Source of the DNA: Deltaproteobacteria bacterium | GTDB taxonomy: Bacteria > Desulfobacterota > DSM-4660 > Desulfatiglandales > HGW-15 | Length of the DNA: 6,213 bases | NCBI GenBank assembly: GCA_024641835.1 | Contig: JAHECH010000282.1 | Span: forward strand, 1-6,213 | Reading direction: 5' to 3' | Shown: positions 1-4,622 of the stretch, one piece after another | How positions within the stretch are numbered: position 1 is the stretch's first letter | How the letters are laid out: each line of letters starts with the position of its first letter | The notes under the pieces: generated by a model | Databases searched by the model: none | Seen by the model: only the letters and a program-made list of their open reading frames with translations | Told to the model about the DNA's origin: nothing | Translations under genes and position numbers: made by a program

Positions 1-1
1 C

Positions 2-493
2 GAGCAACAGATCTCTTTGGCAGCTGCTTATCGTATCAGAATGCGGATCATCGAACGGTTCGGCGACCATGTGAATGGCCTTTGGGCTTTTCCAACTCCG
101 AGACGATTGAGTGAGAGTTCAGTCGCAGATCTTATGAAATGCGGACTTTCTCACCGCAAAGCAGAGTATGTGAAGGGATTGGCTTATAAGGTGGCTAATG
201 GGCTGCTTGATCTTGACCGGTTAGAGGCGATGCCCGACGAAGATGTTCGATCTCTTCTCCTCCAGGTACGGGGTCTTGGGCCGTGGTCCGCAGAGTATTT
301 CCTTGTTCGAGGTCTGAGCCGTCCGGACCGTGTCCCTTCTGATGATCTCGGTATTAGAAGTATTGTTGGTCGCTATCTCGGTCGTGGACAGCGTTTATCG
401 CCACAAGGAACCATGAGAAAATTATCATCCTTTAAGCCATACCGTGGATTGGCGGCATTTTACCTGCTGGCTTATGCGCGTTTGTCAAAATAG
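2..493 (+). CDS. AlkA-type DNA-3-methyladenine glycosylase, 5'-truncated by the window edge
   Basis: This HhH-GPD superfamily enzyme should excise alkylated bases such as 3-methyladenine in base-excision repair. The frame is open from base 2 and begins EQQISLAAAYRIR, the internal QQxS-AA helix typical of AlkA proteins. The N-terminal part therefore lies upstream of the window, and the TTG at 17 is not the true start. The helix-hairpin-helix is seen as VRGLGPWSAEY, with GLGPW at 272-286. The downstream motif VPSDDLGIRS carries the catalytic aspartate, the second D, codon 344-346. The C-terminal KPYRGLAAFYLLAYARL matches the PWRSYAxxYLW helix of the family. It stops at TAG 491-493. No partner gene follows closely; a repeat begins about 70 bp downstream. 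Family assignment is firm; the exact substrate range cannot be read from sequence. Confidence 0.9.
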   Translation, partial: EQQISLAAAYRIRMRIIERFGDHVNGLWAFPTPRRLSESSVADLMKCGLSHRKAEYVKGLAYKVANGLLDLDRLEAMPDEDVRSLLLQVRGLGPWSAEYFLVRGLSRPDRVPSDDLGIRSIVGRYLGRGQRLSPQGTMRKLSSFKPYRGLAAFYLLAYARLSK

Positions 494-561
494 CTCGCCG
501 GATGACCGATTAGAAGCAATTTTGTTAATAAGGCTGGAATTCCTAATGTTGGCTGTTGGCT

Positions 562-727
562 GGGTCGGGCCAAGGCAAGTGCTTGAAATGCTGAATTAAG
601 GATGCGAAAACCGCCCTATTTTGGGGTTTAGGAGGCTATTTTTGCCAGGCAAATGGGCCTTCTAACAAAGGGGCTATGAATGGCACGGGCGAAGCGGCAT
701 TATATTCCTGGGTCTATTTGGCCTATC
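562..727. repeat. Type B dispersed repeat, copy 1
   Basis: First of three related copies in this window (others at 1797 and 5926). It opens with GGGTCGGGCCAAGGCA and continues GTGCTTGAAATGCTGAA, then a short GC-rich hairpin, then TATTTTTGCCAG and AAATGGGCCTTC. Similarity to copy 3 fades in the middle but returns at the right end: CCTGGGTCTATTTGGCCTA (707-725) against CCTGGGGTCTGCCCTGGCC (6070-6088). The two copies are therefore near equal in length (166 and 168 bp). The left palindrome has one change (GGTCGGGCC for GGTCGGACC) and no type A element is inserted at it. I see no gene in 494-767 apart from this repeat and the promoter of the next operon. Confidence 0.7.
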
Positions 728-767
728 AACCCGCCGGTGAAGCCAAGGTACCTTCCAATCAAAGAAA

Positions 768-796
768 TTGACAAACCTTATCGAACACATTATTGT
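768..796 (+). promoter_or_regulatory. Probable sigma-70 promoter of the vapBC-type operon
   Basis: A perfect -35 hexamer TTGACA (768-773) is followed after 17 bp by TATTGT (791-796), four of six matches to the -10 consensus. This puts transcription start near 803, ahead of the ribosome site at 816-820. An ATTA-TTG-TAAT inverted repeat overlaps the -10 region and could be part of an operator for autoregulation by the antitoxin, as is usual in these operons, but it is short and weak. Confidence 0.6.
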
Positions 797-827
797 AATA
801 CGAAATAGGATCGATGGAGGCTTTGGC

Positions 828-1034
828 ATGCAAACTGTAACCGTATCTCCAAAATATCAAGTCGTTATACCCAAAGCAGTGAGGGAGGCGTTGCACCTTC
901 GCCCAGGTCAAAAAATGCAGGTTATAGAATATGGCGGACGGATCGAACTTGTCCCGGAACGGGACATTAAAGAGCTCCGGGGGTTTGTGAAAGGGATAAA
1001 TACGGAGTTCGAACGAGAGGAAGATAGGGTATGA
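828..1034 (+). CDS. AbrB/MazE-fold antitoxin (VapB type)
   Basis: Predicted 68-residue antitoxin with a SpoVT/AbrB swapped-hairpin DNA-binding domain. Residues 1-45 (MQTVTVSPKYQVVIPKAVR, then LRPGQ and IELVP) follow the family pattern TxxSxKGQVxIPKxxR-x-LxLxPGxxL. The charged tail, residues about 46-68 (KELRGFVKG...EFEREED), is the usual segment that wraps and inhibits the toxin. The start is ATG 828, with GGAGG at 816-820 and 7 bp spacing. An earlier in-frame TTG at 768 is rejected because it is the -35 box. The stop TGA overlaps the toxin ATG by 4 bp, so the two are translationally coupled. It should neutralise the PIN toxin and repress its own promoter. The family call is firm; the VapB label follows from its partner. 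Confidence 0.9.
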   Translation: MQTVTVSPKYQVVIPKAVREALHLRPGQKMQVIEYGGRIELVPERDIKELRGFVKGINTEFEREEDRV

Positions 1035-1405
1035 ACATCGTCGATTCCTCGGGTTGGCTTGCATACTTTGCGGATGAGCCGAATGCCAAATATTTCTTAG
1101 CCCCCTTAAATGATACAGCTTCGCTTGTTGTTCCAACGGTAACGATCTATGAGGTCTTCAAGGTGGTTCTTCGCGAGTCAAGCGAGAATGAAGCGTTGCA
1201 AGCGGCTGTTGCTATGCGAAAGGGAACAGTTGTGGATCTGACCGCTTCACTGGCGATTGCTGCCTCAAAAATTAGTCTGGCGCATAATCTTCCAATGGCT
1301 GACAGCATTATTCTCGCAACAGCAAAACAATTCGCCGCCACCATCTGGACTCAAGATTCAGATTTTAAGAATATAGGCGATGTGAAGTATTTCCCCAAGA
1401 AATAA
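1031..1405 (+). CDS. PIN-domain ribonuclease toxin (VapC type)
   Basis: Predicted 124-residue PIN-domain endoribonuclease, the toxin of a type II pair; known VapC toxins cleave tRNA or rRNA. The acidic metal-binding residues expected of PIN domains are visible: D5 in MNIVDSSGWLAYF, E41 in TIYEVFKVV, D91 in PMADSIILATA, and D109/D111 in WTQDSDF. The length is typical and the active site looks intact. The ATG overlaps the antitoxin stop (ATGA, 1031-1034), with GAGAGGAAG (1015-1023) as ribosome site inside the antitoxin gene. Repeats flank the operon: type B on the left and type A plus B on the right. That fits a mobile or recently acquired module. The RNA target cannot be deduced. Confidence 0.92.
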   Translation: MNIVDSSGWLAYFADEPNAKYFLAPLNDTASLVVPTVTIYEVFKVVLRESSENEALQAAVAMRKGTVVDLTASLAIAASKISLAHNLPMADSIILATAKQFAATIWTQDSDFKNIGDVKYFPKK

Positions 1406-1516
1406 GGGTATGGCCAACTTGTCAGTACACCAGACCGGTGTTAGCTGCGGTTCACAGCGGAAGGTGACTTCATCGTTTTATTTCTCAAACTACTAGGCTA
1501 ACCGAAACCGGAAAAT

Positions 1517-1630
1517 GTGAAAAAGTTATTGATCACCGTCGTTCTAGGGTTCGTGGTTTATGGGCTCTATGGGAGGAATCCTAGCTTTTTTAAATCCTTC
1601 GGCGGCTGGGGTCGGACCCAATGCTGTTAA
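1517..1630 (+). pseudogene. Possible gene stub truncated by a type A element
   Basis: A GTG-started frame of 37 codons reads VKKLLITVVLGFVVYGLYGR, then NPSFFKSFGGW, then GRTQCC and a stop. The first 17 residues have a basic N-terminus and a hydrophobic stretch like a signal peptide or single membrane helix. The frame runs into the GGTCGGACC palindrome and type A element at 1610 and stops 12 bp inside the element. This is what remains when an element lands early in a membrane or secreted protein gene. I found no continuation after the repeats. The upstream GGAAAA is a weak ribosome site. It could also be a real tiny membrane peptide, or chance. The rest of 1406-1609 shows only weak short hairpins. 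Confidence 0.3.
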
Positions 1631-1806
1631 CTTAAGCTCCCTGAGCGTGATGTGAAAGCCGTGAGCGTCATTCCGGCCCCGCATCAAGTGCGGGATAAAC
1701 TCCAGCCGGAATCTAGTCTTTTCAACTCCCCTGGACCCCGGCTTTCGCCGGGGTGACGGTGTGGACCAACGAGATTTTCCTTAAGTTAACGGCATTGGGT
1801 CGGACC
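1610..1806. mobile_element. Type A MITE-like element, copy 1, with flanking GGTCGGACC repeats
   Basis: The core at 1619-1797 (179 bp) begins CAATGCTGTTAACTTAAG and ends with its inverted counterpart CTTAAGTTAACGGCATTG, 18-bp terminal inverted repeats with one mismatch. Identical 9-bp sequences GGTCGGACC flank it directly (1610-1618 and 1798-1806), as expected of a target-site duplication. It has no coding capacity, so it would need a transposase supplied elsewhere. Inside are two strong hairpins: one at 1670-1712, whose loop holds a further hairpin, and a CCCCGGC-TTTC-GCCGGGG hairpin near the right side. The right flanking repeat is also the left end of type B copy 2. The parent insertion sequence is not identifiable here. 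Confidence 0.75.
1670..1712. repeat. Nested hairpin inside type A copy 1
   Basis: The 8-bp outer stem is ATTCCGGC (1670-1677) with GCCGGAAT (1705-1712). The 27-nt loop contains a second perfect stem, CCCGCA (1678-1683) with TGCGGG (1689-1694), around TCAAG. In the other two type A copies the same outer stem closes on a plain GAAA loop. The 23-nt difference accounts exactly for the length difference between copies (179 against 156 bp). Confidence 0.8.
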
Positions 1807-2039
1807 AAGGCATGTACTTGAAATGCTGAAGTAATGATATAAGAATGGCCCTCTTTAGGGCCTTAGAACGATATTTTTGCCAGGTAATGGGCCTTCCTAA
1901 GAAAAATATCGCCCATTGAGAAGGGCGTGCAGCGGTAACTTAGAAGGCGATTTTGCGGCATGAAAATGAAGGTTTAAGGCTTGAACCTACTTTTGCGGTG
2001 ACATTTCTTGAATATCAGCCGAGTAGCTTGGTCCGACCC
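1797..2039. repeat. Type B dispersed repeat, copy 2, with inverted ends
   Basis: The left end GGGTCGGACCAAG (1797-1809) has an exact inverted counterpart CTTGGTCCGACCC (2027-2039), so this copy has 13-bp perfect terminal inverted repeats and a length of 243 bp. The first 100 bp or so resemble copies 1 and 3 (CTTGAAATGCTGAA, the GGCCCT-AGGGCC hairpin, TATTTTTGCCAG, ATGGGCCTTC). The right half differs from them. It contains a perfect 10-bp inverted repeat CGATATTTTT (1869-1878) and AAAAATATCG (1902-1911), and a 19-bp near-palindrome AGGTTTAAGGCTTGAACCT (1970-1988). It ends 37 bp before the start of the DapB-like gene and so supplies that gene's immediate upstream region. Confidence 0.65.
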
Positions 2040-2076
2040 GGCTGCGGGAATCTATAGTTTGGGAGGCTTTGGACCT

Positions 2077-2874
2077 ATGAGACTAAAGATATGTGTTGCG
2101 GGTGCGACCGGATGGGTCGGGAAACCCCTTTGTAGAGCTGTGTCTGAAGCAGGCGATCTAAGTCTTGTCGGTGCTGTCTCTCGCAGTCATAAAGGGCAAA
2201 GCCTGAAAGCTGCTATCGGAGAATTAAACCTTGACTTGACGGTCAGCGGATCAGTCGCCGAAGCTCTCGTTACACCAACCGACGTGTTAGTTGATTATAC
2301 AAGAGCAGATGTGGTGAAAGCCAATGTGATGACGGCAATAACAAAGGGCGTCCATGTGGTCATCGGTTCTTCAGGCTTGACGTCTGAGGATTTTGTTGAA
2401 ATCAACCAAGCCGCTTTGGATAACAAAGTCGGTGTGATAGCTGCCGGGAATTTTGCTATTACAGCAGTGCTGCTACAGCGCTTTGCTTGTGAAGCGGCGA
2501 AGTATCTATCCCATTGGGAGATCATAGATTACGCCTCAGATGCCAAAGAGGACGCGCCGAGTGGCACAGCGCGCGAATTGGCGTTTCGACTCTCAGAAAT
2601 CAGAAGACCGGAAGTCACCCACCCGATTGAAAAGACGATTGGAGAGAAAGAAAGCCGGGGGACCACCTTGAACGGAAGCCAGATTCATTCGATTCGTCTG
2701 CCGAGTTACGTGATCAGTGTTGAAGCAATCCTCGGCGCAAAGGATGAGCGTCTGACCATTCGTCATGATGCCGGAAGCGGAGCAGAGCCGTACATACAGG
2801 GCACGCTTTTAGCAGTGCATAAAGTGAAAGATTATGTCGGCCTCATCAGAGGCTTAGATAAAATTATGGATTGA
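2077..2874 (+). CDS. Divergent DapB-like reductase (4-hydroxy-tetrahydrodipicolinate reductase family)
   Basis: Predicted 265-residue cytosolic NAD(P)H-dependent reductase. DapB reduces 4-hydroxy-tetrahydrodipicolinate in lysine and meso-diaminopimelate synthesis. Residues 5-18 form the dinucleotide-binding loop (VAGATGWVGKP). VLVDYT (70-75), VVIGSSGLT (94-102) and AAGNFAI (122-128) match DapB landmarks, and KEDAPSGTA (157-165) is the family signature. However, where DapB has EIIEAHHRHK, this protein has EIIDYASDAK (148-157). The histidine pair, including the proposed general acid, is replaced by Ala-Ser, while the lysine (K157) is kept. The C-terminal FxRGA segment is also altered. Substrate may therefore differ. 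ATG 2077 is preferred, with GGGAGG at 2061-2066; the in-frame TTG at 2008 would add 23 residues encoded by the repeat. An attC-like site follows 15 bp after the stop. Confidence 0.82.
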   Translation: MRLKICVAGATGWVGKPLCRAVSEAGDLSLVGAVSRSHKGQSLKAAIGELNLDLTVSGSVAEALVTPTDVLVDYTRADVVKANVMTAITKGVHVVIGSSGLTSEDFVEINQAALDNKVGVIAAGNFAITAVLLQRFACEAAKYLSHWEIIDYASDAKEDAPSGTARELAFRLSEIRRPEVTHPIEKTIGEKESRGTTLNGSQIHSIRLPSYVISVEAILGAKDERLTIRHDAGSGAEPYIQGTLLAVHKVKDYVGLIRGLDKIMD

Positions 2875-2889
2875 TTCGCCGACGTCGCA

Positions 2890-2963
2890 CCTGAACAAAC
2901 GGCATGCAGTGGACTCGCTTCGCGGCTCGCTACGATCACCGCCGCTGATGCCGAGCGTTAAGC
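2890..2963 (+). other. Integron attC-like recombination site
   Basis: This 74-bp stretch has the architecture of an attC site. The right core site GTTAAGC (2957-2963) fits GTTRRRY, and the left CCTGAAC (2890-2896) pairs with it at 5 of 7 positions. Between them an inner stem joins CGGCAT-G-CAGTGG (2900-2912) to CCGCTGATGCCG (2942-2953): 12 base pairs with one G-T wobble and a single unpaired G at 2906, like the extrahelical bases that guide the integrase. The central spacer is about 29 nt. The length lies inside the usual 57-141 bp range. The orientation is correct for a site that follows the DapB-like gene. No integrase is in the window. Confidence 0.6.
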
Positions 2964-2978
2964 TGGGGGGAGGATAGG

Positions 2979-3644
2979 ATGGAGCGCGTTTTGGTGTCGT
3001 GGAGCGGTGGAAAAGACAGCGCAATGGCATTGTCTGAAACACTGAACAGCGGGCGCCACGAAGTGGCGGCGTTGCTGACCACTGTAACAAGGGACTACGA
3101 CAGAATCAGTATGCACGGGGTAAGACGCATCTTGCTTGAACAGCAAGCTGAATCGTTGGGTATCAGATTGGAAGAGGTGTTCATCACGATGGATGCCTCG
3201 AATGCAGAGTACGAGTCGAGTATGGGGAAGGTACTGTCGAAATATCAGGACTCAGGTATCACCTCGGTAGTCTTTGGGGACATCTTCTTAGAGGATTTGA
3301 GAAAGTATAGGGAAGAGAGACTCAGTCTGCTGAACATGCACGGCCTTTTCCCGATCTGGAAGATGGACACGAATGAATTGGCACGCGGATTCATCGCCTC
3401 GAGGTTCAAAGCAATCACTACCTGTGTCGACACAAAAGTATTGGGAAAGGAATTTGTTGGAAGAGAAATTGACGAGGAGTTTTTGTCACAATTGCCGGTC
3501 GGGGTCGACCGTTGCGGAGAGAATGGCGAATATCACTCATTTGTGTATGACGGGCCGATCTTCAAGAAACGAATACCTTTCAGTCTCGGAGAAAAGGTAT
3601 TGCGAGAGAACAGGTTCTACTACTGTGACCTTATCGATCGTTAG
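2979..3644 (+). CDS. Dph6/MJ0570-like PP-loop ATP-binding protein (diphthine-ammonia ligase family)
   Basis: Predicted 221-residue cytosolic PP-loop (adenine nucleotide alpha-hydrolase) enzyme of the DUF71 family. Eukaryotic and archaeal members adenylate diphthine on EF2 in the last step of diphthamide synthesis. Bacteria lack diphthamide, so the role here is unknown. Visible motifs are SGGKDS (residues 9-14, ATP pyrophosphate loop), MHGVR (45-49), LEQQAESLGI (53-62), FGDIFLEDLRKYREERL (99-115), LFPIW (123-127) and the signature GVDRCGENGEYHSFVYDGP (175-193). The length is typical and all key motifs are intact. ATG 2979 follows a very strong GGGGGGAGG (2965-2973) with 5 bp spacing. It lies 104 bp after the DapB-like gene, with an attC-like site between, so it may be an integron-type cassette rather than an operon partner. 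Confidence 0.88.
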   Translation: MERVLVSWSGGKDSAMALSETLNSGRHEVAALLTTVTRDYDRISMHGVRRILLEQQAESLGIRLEEVFITMDASNAEYESSMGKVLSKYQDSGITSVVFGDIFLEDLRKYREERLSLLNMHGLFPIWKMDTNELARGFIASRFKAITTCVDTKVLGKEFVGREIDEEFLSQLPVGVDRCGENGEYHSFVYDGPIFKKRIPFSLGEKVLRENRFYYCDLIDR

Positions 3645-3651
3645 AACAATT

Positions 3652-3674
3652 GCTGATGGAGGGGCGCAATCAGC
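3652..3674. repeat. Small inverted repeat after the Dph6-like gene
   Basis: GCTGAT (3652-3657) and ATCAGC (3669-3674) form a 6-bp stem with an 11-nt loop, starting 8 bp after the stop codon. There is no T-run after it, so it is at best a weak terminator or a processing hairpin. Confidence 0.35.
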
Positions 3675-3842
3675 CTAACAAACGTGATAAGGGGACGTTG
3701 GTGCAGAAAGTGTTTTACAGCCGGAGGCATAAGGTTGTGAAGGCGAGACAGGTGTTATTCTGGTCCGACCTCAGGTCAAGGGGCACTTGCATCTGCCTTC
3801 ATCTCCACAAGCTTGGTGCTATGGGTCGACGCCCGGTTAAGC
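3673..3842 (+). other. Possible degraded attC site, interrupted
   Basis: GCCTAACAAACG (3673-3684) matches the left end of many attC sites (RYYYAAC followed by AAACG), and GTTAAGC (3836-3842) fits GTTRRRY and pairs with GCCTAAC at 6 of 7 positions. The interval of 170 bp is longer than normal attC sites and I do not see a convincing inner stem. A GGTCCGACC palindrome (3762-3770), the target and end of the repeats in this window, lies inside and could mark an insertion. The rest of 3645-3868 holds no convincing gene; a 66-codon frame at 3650 has no ribosome site or recognisable content. Confidence 0.22.
3762..3770. repeat. Solo GGTCCGACC palindrome
   Basis: This is an isolated copy of the 9-bp near-palindrome that flanks every type A element and forms the ends of type B repeats. 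Here it has neither type A ends (CAATGC) nor type B sequence (AAGGCA) next to it. It could be a footprint of an excised element, an unused target or chance. Confidence 0.4.
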
Positions 3843-3868
3843 CTCATTAATTTTAGTGGAGATTTGAG

Positions 3869-4150
3869 ATGAAATTCCTGGATCCCAACAAACCGATTGC
3901 AACCTGCATAGTTGGGACATGTGATAATTGTGCAGTTCGCGAAACACTGCATTGCCATTCTACCCTGAAGGATTTGATACATTTCTTGTTGATTGTTTTT
4001 CCCTCTTTTCTTTTAGGGGGAGCTGGAATCTATCATCAAAGCGGATGGTGGTTATTTCCATGGCTGATTATGATCATTGGATACTTTGGTTTTGTTGAAA
4101 TCAGAGTGATGTGTTCTCATTGCCCTCACTATGCTGAAGAAGGAAGTTAA
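3869..4150 (+). CDS. Cysteine-rich membrane protein, N-terminal half (ends at an in-frame TAA)
   Basis: A 93-residue predicted inner-membrane protein of unknown function. The N-terminal part carries four cysteines in C13, C18, C21 and C29 (GTCDNCAVRETLHCH), suggesting a metal or iron-sulfur site. Two membrane helices follow (about 35-55 and 60-78), then VMCSHCPHYAEEG with C82 and C85. ATG 3869 follows GGAG (3858-3861) with 7 bp spacing. The TAA at 4148-4150 is followed directly, in the same frame, by the next coding region, which continues with LKCWANYG. The two look like halves of one protein of about 203 residues with similar architecture in each half: cysteines, a helix pair, then CSxC. 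I recognise the sequence style as a conserved uncharacterised family but cannot name a function. Confidence 0.75.
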   Translation: MKFLDPNKPIATCIVGTCDNCAVRETLHCHSTLKDLIHFLLIVFPSFLLGGAGIYHQSGWWLFPWLIMIIGYFGFVEIRVMCSHCPHYAEEGS

Positions 4151-4480
4151 TTGAAATGCTGGGCCAATTACGGTTCACCCAAAATTTGGAAATACCGACC
4201 GGGGCCGATGACATTTTGGGAAAAGGTTATATTTTTTGCCGGGTTTGCACTTTTCTGGGGATATCCTCTCTTTTTTTTGGTTTTCCATTTTCAATTGTTT
4301 CTGCTGGTTGTTTATCTTATAACCACGGCAAGCTTTTTTATGACATTACGAATGTTTCTTTGTTCCCAGTGTATGAACTTCGCATGCCCACTGAATACGG
4401 TTAAAGATGAAGTTCGTAGAGATTTTCTTGAGCGTAATCCCAGGATTGCTGAAGCATGGACAAATGATATCAAGCACTAG
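4151..4480 (+). CDS. Cysteine-rich membrane protein, C-terminal half (TTG start or readthrough)
   Basis: A 109-codon frame in phase with the preceding gene and separated from it only by TAA. It opens LKCWANYGSPKIWKYRPGPM, where K11-I12-W13-K14-Y15-R16-P17-G18-P19 looks like a conserved soluble segment. Two membrane helices follow (about 24-46 and 48-64), then FLCSQCMNFACPLN with C71, C74 and C79, and a charged tail ending RNPRIAEAW. If translated separately it would start at TTG 4151, with AAGGAAG (4139-4145) as a possible ribosome site that also encodes the end of the first half. Reinitiation is plausible. The conserved-looking residues on both sides of the stop argue for one ancestral gene broken by a nonsense change, or for readthrough. 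Confidence 0.65.
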   Translation: MKCWANYGSPKIWKYRPGPMTFWEKVIFFAGFALFWGYPLFFLVFHFQLFLLVVYLITTASFFMTLRMFLCSQCMNFACPLNTVKDEVRRDFLERNPRIAEAWTNDIKH

Positions 4481-4507
4481 GGATGATGAGGCTATCTTGT
4501 CGGGACA

Positions 4508-4563
4508 GGCTGACGTGCCGTTCCAACGGACCCGGCAGACGTGGGACTTTCAACGTCAGTGCC
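4508..4563. terminator. Possible bidirectional hairpin between convergent genes
   Basis: GGC-TGACGT (4508-4516) pairs with ACGTCA-GT-GCC (4553-4563), a 9-bp stem with a 2-nt bulge. The loop holds a second perfect palindrome, CCGTTCCAACGG (4518-4529). It lies in the 142-bp gap between two converging genes, so a role in transcription end or mRNA protection is reasonable. No long T-run follows on either strand, so a classical rho-independent terminator is not shown. Confidence 0.35.
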
Positions 4564-4622
4564 GTTTCTTAGCGCCTGGCGTCACTCCAGTCGGTCCGCT
4601 GAACTTTCCGGTTACCTCATAA

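Noticed and set aside
759..1136. Minus-strand open frame of 125 codons opposite the vapBC-type genes
   Set aside because: It overlaps two well-supported genes on the other strand, has no recognisable domain and mirrors their codon structure.
1427..1441. Terminator after the vapC-type gene (ACACC/GGTGT hairpin)
   Set aside because: The stem is only 5 bp with no T-run, too weak to call.
2051..2058. Promoter TTGGTC/TATAGT just before the DapB-like gene
   Set aside because: Spacing is 19 bp and transcription would begin within the ribosome binding site.
2008..2076. Upstream extension of the DapB-like gene from TTG 2008
   Set aside because: These 23 residues are encoded mostly by the type B repeat; ATG 2077 has a good ribosome site and begins right at the family's first strand.
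3650..3850. 66-codon frame after the Dph6-like gene
   Set aside because: No Shine-Dalgarno, no hydrophobic or domain pattern, and it runs through repeat-like sequence.
4508..4563. A third attC-like site between the convergent genes
   Set aside because: It has a stem with two unpaired bases and an AAACGGCAC string on the minus strand, but no GTTRRRY core site next to it.
4407..4622. 71-codon plus-strand frame overlapping the end of the cysteine-rich protein
   Set aside because: It is out of frame with the better-supported gene and its tail is intergenic hairpin sequence.
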